Origin: Neostapfia colusana
Lineage: Eukaryota; Streptophyta; Magnoliopsida; Poales; Poaceae
Assembly (NCBI GenBank): GCA_030760725.1
Contig: JASWHV010000004.1
Location: 53,473,136 to 53,537,135, forward strand
Direction: 5' to 3'
Length of the DNA stretch: 64,000 nucleotides
The position numbers and the translations under genes are program-made. This document shows positions 45,139-56,283 of this stretch, piece by piece. The notes below the pieces were generated by a model, which did not search any database, had not been told where the DNA came from, and worked only from the letters and a program-made list of their open reading frames with translations. Position 1 is the first letter of the stretch; every line of letters starts with the position of its first letter.

Positions 45139-48106
45139 GAGACAGCCCAACCTACAACCGAGAAGGCAATGCTGAACCACATCGAAGAAGTGACATTGGA
45201 AGTGTTCCGGTGGTTCAAGAATATTCAGATGTGTTCCCGGAGGAACTGCAAGGTAGCCACTTGATTGGGACATCAAATTTGGCATTGATTTAGTACGCGG
45301 AACAGCACCTATAGCTAAGAGACCATATAGGATGCCTGCTAATGAATTAGTGGAGCTCAAGAAGCAAATTCAGGAGCAGTTATATAAGGGTTTTATATGC
45401 CCAAGCTCATCACCGTGGGAAGCCCCTGCGCTCTTCATGGATAAGAAGGTTGTAACCCAAAGGATGTGCGTGGACTATAGGTCTCTCAACGAAGTGACGA
45501 TCAAGAATAAGTACCCGCTGCCCCGCATAGAGGACTTATTCGATCAAATGAAAGGCGCCCACATTTTCTCTACGATTGGTCTTCGGTCAGGATACCTTGA
45601 GCTGATGATTAAACCCTCCGACATACCCAAGACGGCTTTTCGAACACGGTATGGTTCGTATGAATATACATTCATGTTATTAGGGCTGACAAATGCGCCC
45701 GCATACTTTATGTACCTCATGAATAAGGCCTTCATGGAGTACTTGCACAAGTTCATCGTGGTTTTCATCGATGACACCATGGTGTATTCAAAAAGCGAGG
45801 AAGAACATGAGGAACACTTGAAATTAACATTGGAGAAACTGCGAGAGCATCAACTGTATGCCATGTTCAGCAAGTGTCAATTTTGGCTAAAGAAGATATC
45901 ATTCTTAGCCCACATCATCTCGGAAGGAGGAGTATCGGTTGATCCTGGAAAAGTGAGGGATGTTTTGAAGTGGAACTCACCGCAGAATGTGTAGGATATT
46001 CGTAGTTTCCTTGGGATATCTGGATATTACAGCTGGTTCATCAAAGATTTCTCCAAAATAGCAAAGCCTATGACTGAATTGCTAATGAAAGGGAAAGGAC
46101 TTCAAAGGACACAAGCGTGTCAAGACAGCTTTGAGGAGTTAAAGAAGAGATTGACAACAGCACCGGTCTTGGTATTGCCAGACGTGAGTAAGAGCTTCGA
46201 TATATATTGTGACACCTCAATACAGGGACTTGGATGTGTCCTTATGTAAGAAGGCCAAGTAGTAGCCTATGCATCGAGGCAACTAAAGAAACATGAGCTG
46301 AATTACCCTACGCATAATCTGGAACTCGCAGCAGTGGTACATGCATTGAAGATTTGGAGGCACTACATCCTCGGTCACCGATGCGAAATTTATACGGATC
46401 ACAAAAGCCTCAAGTATATATTCATGAAATGGATCTGAATTTGAGGCAAAGTCGATGGTTAGAGCTCATCAAGGATTATGATGTAGGAGTATCACCCCTG
46501 GGAAGGCTAATGTAGTAGCGGATGTGTTGAGCCGAAAGGAAGCATGTCACCAACTCACGGTTCAGGAGCTGCCACTCGAGCTACGTAAGGTGTTTGAACG
46601 GTTACATCTCGAATTCTTAAATGAGATTGATGTGATAGAACTAAGCTCAACGCTGTAACAAGAGATACAAAATGGCCAAGTAACAGATGAGGAGATAAAG
46701 GAAATCAAGGAAAGAATCCAACAATGGATAGAGAAGGATTTCAAGGAAGACGAGAATGGCACGCTTTGGTTAGGGAAAAGGATTTGTGTGCCTAACGTGA
46801 AGCACATCCACAGCGCGATACTAATGGAGGTACATGACTCACCTTATTCTACGTTCCGGTTGTACGAAGATGTATAAGCACCTGAAAACTTGCTATTGGT
46901 GGGATGGCATGAAAAGGGATATCTCTGAATATGTTGCCCTATGCGACACGTGCCAACGAGTGAAGGCCGAACATCAAAGACCCGCTGGATTATTGCAGCT
47001 GTTGAAAGTACCCAAGTGGAACTGGGAAGAAATCAGTATGGATTTCATAGTCGGATTGCCATGTTTTCTGTCCGGCTACGACTCTATTTGGGTTATCGTG
47101 GACCGATTGATGAAATCTGCCCACTTCATTCCTGTTAGGACCAAGTACACCGTGGCGCAATTAGCTGAGCTGTATATGGAGAAAATCGTGTGTTGTCACG
47201 GAGTTCCAAAGAGGATAGTTTCAGATCGAGGTTCTCAATTTACCTCTAGGTTCTGAGAAAATCTGCATGAAGCTATCGGCACACGGTTGAATTTTAGCTC
47301 CGCGTGTCACCCACAAACCGGTGGGCAAACCGAGAGGACGAATCAGATATTGGAAGACATGTTTAGAGCTTGCGCTTTGAAACATGGGCGTAGTTGGGAC
47401 AAGAGCTTGCTGTATGCTGAGTTCTCATACAACAATAGTTACCTAGCCAGCCAGAAAATGTCACCTTTCGAGGAACTATACGGTAGACGGTGTAGAACAT
47501 CCCTGTTCTGGAATGAAACGGAAGAAAACCAAGTGTTTAGACCCGAAGTGCTGCAGGACACCGAGAAGCAAGTCCAAACAATACGTGAAAACCTGATGGC
47601 CGCTCAGTCACGACAAAAGGGCTATGCGGACAATAGGCGAAGGAGTCTGACTTTCAAAGTCGGGGACTTTATGTATCTCAAGGTATCGCCAATCTGAGGC
47701 CAACGACGATTCAACGTCAAAGGCAAGCTAGCACCTCGCTACATCGGACCATTCAAGATTTTGGCAAGCGTGGAGAGGTAGCATATCAACTAGAGCTGCC
47801 AACGCACCTCTCCGACGTGCACGATGTATTTCATGTATCCCAACTCAACAAGTGCCTAAGAGTGCTAGAGGAACAAGTACCGATGGATGAGTTAGAACTT
47901 CAGGAGGATCTGACCTATGCGGAACACCCCACCAAAATCCTAGACATGAATGAAAGAGTCACGAGAAACAACGTAATCCGTTGGCAGAAAGTGCAACGAA
48001 GCCATCACACGGAAGCCGAAGCTACATGGAAGCGTGAAGAAGACCTCAAGATGGAATTTCCACATCTTTTTTCCACTCTATCAAATCTCGAGGGCGAGAT
48101 TCATGT
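45139..48106 (+). pseudogene. pol: Element D pol remnant
   Basis: Continues pol after the solo LTR. RT core reads from 45332 (FIDD near 45766-45777), TAG at 45992, RNase H region (YTDHKSLKYIF near 46395) with frameshifts near 46430 and 46500, TAA near 46657, integrase finger and core (CDTCQRVKAEH near 46940, MDFIVGLP near 47038, SDRGS near 47222), TGA at 47254, QTGGQTERTNQ near 47316, TGA at 47695 in SPIRG, then GPF region and chromodomain (to about 48050). Unlike A and C it keeps the segment before QTE. With no stop near the chromodomain end, the last frame runs on to 48281 inside the LTR. The catalytic domains are recognisable but the gene is badly decayed. Confidence 0.88.
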
Positions 48107-48121
48107 TAAGGGGGGTAGGTT
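48107..48121 (+). promoter_or_regulatory. Polypurine tract of element D
   Basis: AAGGGGGGTAGGT precedes the 3' LTR start TGTAACACC at 48122. Confidence 0.8.
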
Positions 48122-49288
48122 TGTAACACCTCATTTCCATCATCATGCATTGCATCCATTCTCATGTAGAGATCACTTGAAAAGGGAAGAGAAATGGGAT
48201 AAAACCGTGGCCGCACCTCCCAAAATCAAATCCCCGGGCCGCGCCTTAGATATAATGCTTCTAGAAGAATCTTGGAGATAAAGCTTCTAGAAGAATCTTG
48301 GAGATAAAGCTTCTAGAAGATTCTTGCAGATAAAGCTTCTGGAAGAATCTTGTAGATAAACCTTAGAGATAAAGCTTCTAAAAGAATCTCAGAGATAAAA
48401 CTTAGAGATAAAGCTTCTAGATGAACCTTAGAGATAAAGGTTCTAGATAACCTTAGAGATAGATCTTAGAGATAAATTTTAGAGATAAAAGACCCTTCTG
48501 AGCGCACCTCTTAGGGATCGAGTCCTCCTACTCCAAACTGAGTAGGAGATTGCATCTCTTGGAGATAGAGTCCTTCTCCTCCTCCAAACTGAGTAGGAGA
48601 TTGCATCTCCTGGAGATAGAGTCCTTCTCCTCCTCCAAACTGAGTAGGAGATCTTCCCCCTTATAAATACAGCCTTCGCTGGCCGCCACCCCTGCCAAAA
48701 CAATCCTGTCACCGCCTGCTGCCATGCCCTGGTCACCACCCCTTTGCTGCTGCCTTGGCCGCTGTCGAAGCTCTGCCCCGCCTCGCCGTCGCCGGAGAAG
48801 AAGACCCCTGCTGCCAAGCCCTGGCCGCAGCCCTATTCTTCTCCAAAGAAAAACCCCAGCTGCTGCCATTGCAAGGAAAAAAGTCCAGCGGCAAGGAGGA
48901 GGGGAGGAATAAGAGAGGTAGGTCTCCATCACCCCTCTTACCATGTTGCTGCTGTTGCCACGCAACCGTTTTTCTCCACCCCCTGTGAGAAGGAATTTCT
49001 GCACGTGGGAAGACCACGTTCCGGTTAAGTTTTGATGGCGGAATTGATCTACAACTTGAGTTAAGATTATAACCATGTCCACACTTAATTCCAAAAGCCT
49101 CATTCATCGCAAAACCCAATGAAAGCTCACTAAAACTTGCAAGAAGACGTGCAAACTGATTAGTATAAGCTGCACTATAGGATTTGCATACATCTATCTC
49201 ATTGCATCTTGAGTAAAGTTTGTGCATCACGTTTGATTGCTGTACTATTTGTATGTACGTGGTCGTGAGTAGAAGGACACACTCAAGA
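48122..49288 (+). repeat. 3' LTR of element D, cut by the CACTA transposon
   Basis: Starts TGTAACACCTC. Tandem repeat block 48249-48485, TATA box 48662-48669, exon 1 end near 48915 (AGAG|GTAGGT). Exon 2 of the mini-ORF starts at 49273 and is broken 16 bases later by the transposon at 49289. The rest of this LTR must lie beyond the window. Confidence 0.88.
48255..48440 (+). promoter_or_regulatory. Heat-shock-element-like tandem repeats in U3 of LTR D
   Basis: Repeated AGCTTCTAGAAGAATCTTGG units. TTCnnGAA cores at 48259, 48285, 48311 and 48337. At 48311-48323 the sequence TTCTAGAAGATTC is a perfect three-unit TTCnnGAAnnTTC heat shock element. The 5' LTR keeps one core at 37753. They lie 320-400 bp upstream of the TATA box. 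Heat response is inference. Confidence 0.5.
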
Positions 49289-49304
49289 CACTACTACAAC
49301 AAGC
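49289..49304. repeat. CACTA terminal inverted repeat, left copy
   Basis: CACTACTACAACAAGC. The first five bases CACTA define the superfamily. No inverted partner was found up to 64000. Confidence 0.85.
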
Positions 49305-49309
49305 TTCTT

Positions 49310-50030
49310 CTCAGGCGGCTCTAAATGTATTATCACACGCGGTTTTCTAAACCGATTGGAACGAAGAGCATGTGATAATCAGCAATTTTCACATGCGGAA
49401 ACTTAAATCGCCTGTGAAAAAAGTTATCACAGGCGGTCTTAACCTTCATGAATCCGCCTGTGAATACTCATTATCACAGGCGGTTTGTAGCGTAAGAGTT
49501 TCCGCCTGTGATAACTCCATTACCGTAGGCGGTTCTATACCTACGACTAGCCGCCTGTGAAGAATCTTTGTCACAGGCGGTTTGTAACATAAAGAGTATC
49601 TGCTTGTGATAACTCCATTATCGCAGGTGGTTCTTTACCTTCGACTATACACCTATGAAGAATGTTTCTCACAGGCGGTTTGTAACGTAAGATTATCCAC
49701 CTGTGTAACTCCACTATCACATGTGGTTCTTTACCTATGACTAGCCGCATGTGAAGAATGTTTATGACAGGAGGTTTGTAACATAAGATTATCCGCCTAT
49801 CTAACTCCTTTATAGCAGACGGTTCTTTACCTACGACTAGTCGCCTGTGAAGAATATTTATTACAGGTGGTTTGTAACATAAGATTATCCGCCGGTGTAA
49901 CTCTATTGTCGCAAGCGGTTCTTTACCTATGACTAGCCACCTATGAAACTATATTATCACAGGTGGTTCATTACCTACGATAAGCCGTTTGTGAAATTCC
50001 ATTATCACAGGCGGTTTGTTAGGTACTACA
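49310..50030. repeat. Left subterminal tandem repeats of the CACTA element
   Basis: Direct repeats of about 105 bp, each holding TCACAGGCGGTTTGTAAC and an inverse AGCCGCCTGTGAA, degenerate but clear in six to seven units. In CACTA elements such subterminal motifs bind the element's own TNPA-type protein; here that is inference. Confidence 0.8.
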
Positions 50031-50148
50031 TGTTGTTATTTCTAATTTCCAGGTCAATTTCATATGCACATTCACACATCTCTTGACAAGGATCTCATAT
50101 ACATATGTATGTACAATACATTTCATTTCATAGTTTACAAGATTTTCA

Positions 50149-53100
50149 CTAAAAACCAATAAATTCACGCTTAGTATACTGGCAAAGTTCTGGCACATTA
50201 GCTATTACACCTGCATCATCGAATAACTGCCCTTTTCGGTGGAAAATTTTGCGACGCATGAAGTGACACAGTTCACTATCAATCTTCTCGGCTCCTCCAC
50301 CAGGCATATCTCTAGAAACCGGCCATTCTTCGTCCATATTCTTCATGTGCTGCAATGAAACACATAACAAGGTTTAGAATTTGTTGGTGACAATGATAAC
50401 ATAATAGTATTAAAATACGCTAGTTACAATGAAAATGAAACTCAAAAGTAAGGAAAATACAATATTGACATTAAGGATAACTTACATGCTTACGATTCAC
50501 TCTATATTCGCAGGCGGTCCGATGATGCTCGCATACATAATGCCCACATAAGACGCTCCTAGAAGGCTGCTTGGGACAAGGATAATATGTTGATATATGC
50601 AATGTATCCTTATTAGCAGGTCTCTGACCGCCAAGTTTTTTCGCGTAAAACCGCCAAGCGCTGTCATACAAGGAATGTCATATAAGAGTTGCCAACCTAT
50701 ATATATGTGTGTATATTAAAAGTATTGAATAGCGGTACCTTCTCAAAATGTCAAGGAAATCTTTGTAAGTATCGTGTGAGTAATAGGCTGAGTCCAAGTG
50801 CCAAATCCTGCATTGGCTTAATGAAGATCATTATGTAGTATTTACTGCACATATACAAACACACGTGTTAAGTTAAAATTAGCAATAATTGTTATTTCCA
50901 TGCCATGTGTCGAACTTACTCGAAGTGGTACGGAGCCTTTGCGAGGTCCTTGCCATCTCTGACAAAGTTAAACATGGCATGTCCTATGTAGGCTGCAACC
51001 TTTTTCTTTTTATCCTTCTTTTGGCTTGCGATTAATTTTTCAAATTGTTTTTTGTCATGCCCTTGTACTGTTCTGAGTCCCGTTGCACCTAAAAGTCAAA
51101 ATTTGACTTTGCAATCACTGTAGGGTCAAGGATACCTGTCTTGGAGTTCAGTTTTACATTATCCATGTATTGCATCCTATTGAATAAGTTTGAAACTGTT
51201 ATAATCTTATGACATGTGTATGTGTGTAGTAGGAAAAGCAAATACGAAATATTAGAGGCACTTACAAGCACCAGACGAGTAGCAGGCTGATTTTGAGCAT
51301 GCCTCGATAGAAAAGGCTCCACAGATCTTCAAAGAGAGGAGCTCGTTTATCTTCTCTAACGCTCCAGAATGCTTCTTTTGGCACATGAAATGTGACATAA
51401 CAAATGTCATATTTTGTGCAGACAGTGATGTACCACTCGTACATTCTTTTGAGCAAGAAAGGTTGTTTGCTAAGCTGTGCCTATGTCAGGAACGGCTTCC
51501 CATTCACATATTCAGGAGGAACGTCCTGAATCTTGTATACCGGAACTCTTGGTTTAACTAAAGCCGTCTCCCAAGTATATTTCACACCGTCTTCTTCCCG
51601 CTCCTCGATATTTTCTAATACTGGCTCATGTGAAGCACGAGATGCATTAGATTTTGTTATATTTTCTTTACTTTTTCCAAATATTCTGACACTTCTTTAG
51701 AAGGTTCCTTATTTTTTGTATGAGCTACCTTTCACAGGCACTGACGTAGGAGTAGTTGTCAGAAGTTGGACATTGGCCTTTTGTTGAACCTGTTGTTCAA
51801 CTGATTGCTCTTTACTACCAGCAACTTGCTCTTGTACTGCTTCAAGCTGTTGTTCAACTGGTTGCTCATGGTTATCTTTACTAGCAAGGTTACTATCCAC
51901 CTTGCTAGGACATAGCGGGAGTGAATCTTCCTGGACATTCAGCGAAGAAGACAGGGCTGCAGTATTTCGAGATGTGAGAGCGCTAGACCTCGGCTCGTCG
52001 TCGAACAACACGATATCGTGCCGGTGCCAAAGGATTAACTGGTTGACGGCCTACCCTAGAGTCGTGACCCCCTCAGGTGTGATGTGGTCTATTTCATAAT
52101 CTTCATAATCATTATCAATTATATGAAGAACTTGCACCACGGCATAACGTTTGGCTTTGTCATAGCAGTGACAACCTGTTCTGTTTTGTTCCCTGCTCTG
52201 CCGATCAGGACAAGAGGACGACAAGATGTGTCCTTAACGATATCATCGACATGGAACTTATGGGTTGACGCTGAGCCTGGCACAGAACCTATGCTGCTAG
52301 GGTAGGAAGTTGGAGATATCAAATGCTCCATTGCCACGGAAACCATCGCTCTATTCTGTGGTGTTAATTGTCCTGATTTTATAAGTTCATCTATCCTTTC
52401 TTTCACAGATGTCTTGATCTTTTGATCAATCGTATCTTCAATTGTCTTATTAAACTTGTCACGTCTTCTATATAACTCTTTATCGTTCAGGAAACCATCT
52501 CTCTAGGACAGCTGAGAAGAGATTGCTCGATCCAGTCCACCGTGTTCAGTGTTGCCTAGGATAGCGGTAAGTTGGTCAATCTCCCTCTTCGGCTCGAAGA
52601 GACCCTTCGGTTGCTTTTCAATTACTTCTTTCATTTTTTGCTCTACTTGGTTCACAGAGTCAGGCTTTTCAAGTTTGCCCTCGCTGGTCAAACCTGACCG
52701 AGCTAAGACCCACCACTTAGTTCTCTCATCGAAGCGTTGTAGCGGGTCAGGATTGTCCTTACTGATATTTTTCTCTAATATTTTATTCCATTTCTCAACT
52801 TTGGGGGCATATCAGGCAGAACCCAAACGATCATAGTATTTGTTCTTTTTGGTAAGATCTGATCTAGATTCACTTAGCGTTTTAGCCTTAGGTGTGGTGG
52901 GTGTGGTCTTTTGACGAACAAATTCTTGCCAATGAGCTTGTGTGATTTTTCCCATATTCTTCGGACTAGGGACCTTATTGTCCTTAACATCAGCATTCAT
53001 TTCACTCTTCTAGCAATGAAACTTCTTGTCGCAAGAGACCAATGTTGCTTTCTTTGCAGCTTCTTCCGTGCCTTTTGGGAACTTGAATTGTTTCTTTAAC

Positions 53101-53590
53101 TTCTCCCACAACTCATTCTTGTCCGCCTCAGGGAATTTTCTCCAATTCTTGTTTGTGATCGGCACGAGCTCTCTAACATGAAAACAACATGTATTTCGGT
53201 ACTTCGTAACTGAATCCAGGGGTTCTTGGGGAAGCCCACCTGGACCGACACTTGTTATGTATATGATGCGGTTCAATGGACCCTTATTGGGACCTCGTTG
53301 TCCTTGTTTTCGCTTGACTGAATTTGAGTCTTCAACCATTAAAGAACCATCTGCGGTTTTAGGAGCCGAAGTCACCTCATCATTGTCTTGGCAATTAAGC
53401 TAGGTAGAAAAGAATTATAAGGATTTATATACTTTACACCCAACATTAACTTAAACCTCTGGAGTTAAGATTCGTGATCCAATTCTCGCTGGCAGGATCA
53501 TATACCGGGTTGAGATCCTCTGAAGTCTTTTTAATTTTTATATTTGGAAAAGAATCCGATGGACTGTGATACGAGCCTGAACTGCAGGAC
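50149..53590 (-). pseudogene. CACTA TNP-like (Transposase_24) protein fused to a Ulp1-like cysteine protease
   Basis: Minus strand, N to C. Exon 53590-53459 (HSPSDSF..IKKTSEDLNPVYDP). Next exon from about 53401: RGPNKGPLNR, TKYRNTCCFHVRELVPITN, then ERTKWWVLARSGL, KERIDELIKSG and CRPLVLIGRAG, the layout of plant Ptta/En/Spm transposases. After a frameshift near 52130: TPEGVTTLG..LILWHRHDIVL. A Ser/Gln-rich linker follows, then a C48/Ulp1-like domain: FLLKRMYEWYI, YIGHAMFNFV, an intron (GT at about 50921), WHLDSAYY (Asp), then exon PKQPSRSVLCGHYVCEHHRT holding the catalytic Cys, and a last exon ending TAG at 50149. The catalytic His position reads KYYIMIFI instead of a YHW-type motif, so His is probably lost. 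Stops at 53010, 52812, 52503 and near 52045. Non-functional here; the Ulp1 fold resembles SUMO proteases, but transposon versions have unknown substrates. Confidence 0.8.
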
Positions 53591-53835
53591 AGAGAAGGGA
53601 GGACAGAGAGAAGGGAGGAAAGAGGCGGACGTACATAGATGGCAATGGTGACTGCGACGGCAACGATGCTCAGTGGCGAGGAAGACGAGGATGAAGCTCG
53701 GCGGCGAGGATGGCGAGGATTAAACTCGGTGGCAAGGACGGCGACGGTTTTGGCGGCAAAGGAAAATTTTCGCAGCCTGACAGCGTCTAAGTGAAATCTC
53801 GAAGGTTAGGTTTTTTGAGGAGACCGAGCGGCCTT
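53591..53835 (-). other. Likely leader region of the TNP/Ulp1 gene
   Basis: GC-rich, GA/CT-biased sequence upstream of the first recognisable exon; no confident start codon was chosen. It may contain exon 1 and the promoter. Confidence 0.4.
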
Positions 53836-53839
53836 ATAT

Positions 53840-54100
53840 AGGCGCATATTTTCACAGGCGGCTCTTCGTGAAACACCGCCTGTGAAGATGTATTAATGCA
53901 GGCGATTTGTAAATTGTAACTTAGAACCGCCTGAGCGGCCTAATATACGCGTGATTTCACAGGCGGCTCTTAGTTAAACACCGCCCGTGGAAAATGTTTA
54001 AATTACGTTATCTCTAGGCAGCCTTATATAGGCGCAGATTTTACAGATGGCTCTTATTTAAACACCGCCTATGAAAAATGTTTAAATTATGTCCTTTCTA
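53840..54100. repeat. CACTA subterminal-type repeats, second block
   Basis: Three units of about 100 bp with TTCACAGGCGGCTCTT and AACACCGCCTGTGAA, plus GCGGCCTTATATAGGCGCA. Close to the 5' end of the transposase-like gene, so this may once have been the element's right end before captured genes and tandem repeats extended it. Confidence 0.65.
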
Positions 54101-54277
54101 GTATATTTGTCCGTTACCACTTCACGCACAGAGATAATAAATGTTCATTGTTGACACAATGAACATATAGAACCGCAATCACATTGCAATTTAGAGATGA
54201 ACATTTGCAACTCAATGAACATTCATAGTTTATACACATTGCGTGCCCTCTAAACTACATATTTCAGACTTACATTC

Positions 54278-55139
54278 CTATGAAGCTCCCATCGATCGAT
54301 CTAAATTGTACCGTCGAGCTTGCTCCCAAACACGTCTCCTATATTCCTCTAGATCCTAAAAATAACATTGACATTCTTTAAACTGACAAATGTTGAATGA
54401 GGAATGATATATAACCTTGGTTGCTCACTAACGCAAAGTTACTAACCTTGATATGTAGATTATAGCAATCATATTCAACATCAGGCGCATTTGGCTGATG
54501 AAGCAAACACTAAACTTCAAGTAGTAAAATTCTGACATTAATACTAGGACACCACCCCTACGAAATATCAATTTATGCAACATAAGAAACCACTTCAAAT
54601 AAGTTCGGCAACAATTACTAATTACTTGAGAAAAATAAGTCTATCTTACAATCTCTTGATCAAGAACCCCAAGGCAGAGAAATCCTGAGCGATGGACGTT
54701 CGTGTGGAAGAAACCAGGTGGAAAGGCACATCTCAGAGGTACCAAAGGATAGTCCTCCATGAAGGAGATTGTCAGTGGATAATAACCACCTTCCCAGTTA
54801 GTCTACAAAAGAAAATCATTAATAAGGGGATGATGGTTATATTGGATTGTGCTTAGTCTTCATGACTTACCCTTTCTTTACCGGAGATGATGACTGCCAC
54901 TTCATTAAGTCTCCCGACTCAGGCTTCGCAGAGAAACCCTACGCAGAGAAATTGGACAACAAGCGACGCAAATGGCGAGCCATGAAATTGAAAATACCAA
55001 AAACAAACAAGACAGAAAAGCAAAACTACAGAGCAACCGGTGTGCCATATGTACATACATGGGGGTGGTTCTTGCGCCATGCCAAGCGCTCCTCCTTGAG
55101 TCGTCCACACGCCAAGACATTAACAAAGTTCCCAGCCAT
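54278..55139 (-). pseudogene. SCE1-like: UBC9/SCE1-like SUMO-conjugating E2 gene captured in the CACTA element (5 exons)
   Basis: Minus strand with GT-AG introns. Exon 1 55139-55059: ATG, ... GRLKEERLAWRKNHPH, almost the family N-terminus. Exon 2 from 54938: GFSAKPESGDLMKW, then GKER-like sequence in a shifted frame. Exon 3 54802-54650: TNWEGGYYPLTISFMEDYP, FPPGFFHTNVHRSGFLCLGV; the Cys in FLCLGV is the catalytic cysteine and HTN replaces HPN. Exon 4 ends 54447: LLHQPNAPDVEYDCYNLHIK, with a TAG at a Gln position. Exon 5 54355-54278: DLEEYRRRVWEQARRYNL to TAG. The GWRPAITVKQ-like segment between exons 3 and 4 is absent. UBC9 transfers SUMO to lysines. Kept introns show capture from genomic DNA. 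Broken by a frameshift, a stop and a missing segment. Confidence 0.85.
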
Positions 55140-55254
55140 GAACGACGATAACGACGTAGAATAGGAGGGAGTAGTCACAGCAACAACGACGACGGTGATG
55201 GCGAACAGTGGATGGCAGGCGGCGGTCGCACTGGAGTTGGTCGATCGCTAAGGG

Positions 55255-55868
55255 TTCGAAGAGGGAGCGGCTAGAGTTGGACGGAAGGGAAATGCATGGC
55301 CCGAGGAGGAGGAGGTGCGGAGAACTTAATTGGGGCCGGTGGTGAAGAGACTGGCGAGATAAAAGCAGCATCTTCCATGTTGACAAAGGGAGACAAGCGG
55401 CCTGAGGACGAAGAGCTGCAGAGAACTTAATTTTGGCCGGTACGGTGGTGCCAAGAAGTGTGACCGACGTGCGAGACCCTACTCTCTCCTCAAAGATGAA
55501 TTAAACACCGCCTGCAAAAATATATTATCGCAGGTGGTTTTTAATATAGAACCACCTGTGAAAAAAGAGAGAGTGGCTGGAGTTGGACGGAAGGGAAACA
55601 CACGGCCCGAGGAGGAGGAGGTGTGGAGAACTTAATTGCGGCTGGTGGTGAAGAGACGGGCGAGTTAAAAGCAGCATCTTCCATTGTTGACAAAGGGAGA
55701 TGAGTGGCCCGAGGATGAAGAGCTGCGGAGAACTTAATTGCCGCCGGTACGGTGGTGCAGATAAGTGCGACCGGCGTGCGACCCTCCTCCCTCTTTGAAG
55801 ATGAATGAAACACTGCATGCGAAGATATATTATCGCAGGCGGTATTTAATATAGAACCATCTGTGATA
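55255..55868. repeat. Two tandem units of about 305 bp with CACTA subterminal motifs
   Basis: 55255-55553 and 55564-55868 are similar: GAGTTGGACGGAAGGGAAA, GAGGAGGAGGAGGTG, GAACTTAATTG, then AACACCGCCTGCAAAAATAT and AGAACCACCTGTGA. They separate the E2-like and exonuclease genes. Function unknown; they may be duplicated promoter plus subterminal sequence. Confidence 0.7.
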
Positions 55869-55879
55869 AAAGTTTACTA

Positions 55880-56283
55880 AGTGTACTAAGTTTAGGATTA
55901 ACGAGAACATTAACACAGGTCAAACCCACGGTAACATCTGGTTAAGTAAGAGGAAAACAAAGTAGGATTACCATGGGCACATTCATCAGAGAAAGTATTT
56001 CAGAAGAGGCTATTAAGGGTACTGCACAAACATCCAGTCCACATACATTGTCCACAAAAATTGAAGAATATAACTTCGAGTTCAGAACAGAATAACTAAT
56101 GTGAAAGCACGTCGAGGAGTTATCACATCCAACGATGGTTCCTCGCCATTCGATGGTGCCGGCTCTTCTTCTTATCACTATGTATTTCGGAATTGGGGAG
56201 CCCAACTTCCACAACATGACGTTGGATGGAGTTGATGTCTTCCCGTTTCCATTTGCGCTTCAAGTTGGGACAGACTAGGCATA
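55880..56283. other. Sequence downstream of the exonuclease gene, no gene recognised
   Basis: About 400 bp on the 3' side of the exonuclease gene. Short frames only; probably its 3' region. Nothing else seen. Confidence 0.4.

Larger units (their letters stand above)
37724..49288 (+). mobile_element. Element D: degenerate Ty3/gypsy chromovirus without gag
   Basis: 5'-truncated 5' LTR (37724-40147), primer site, extra ORF, protease remnant, pol remnant, polypurine tract and a 3' LTR (48122-49288) cut by the CACTA transposon. Interrupted by the reverse solo LTR E. Gag and the first part of protease are deleted between about 41600 and 41680. Many stops and frameshifts show it is old. Confidence 0.85.

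Noticed and set aside
49289..55139. Kaonashi-type MULE, because of the Ulp1-like domain
   Set aside because: The CACTA terminus, GGCGGTT subterminal repeats and Transposase_24-like protein fit CACTA; no MULE terminal repeat or MURA was seen.
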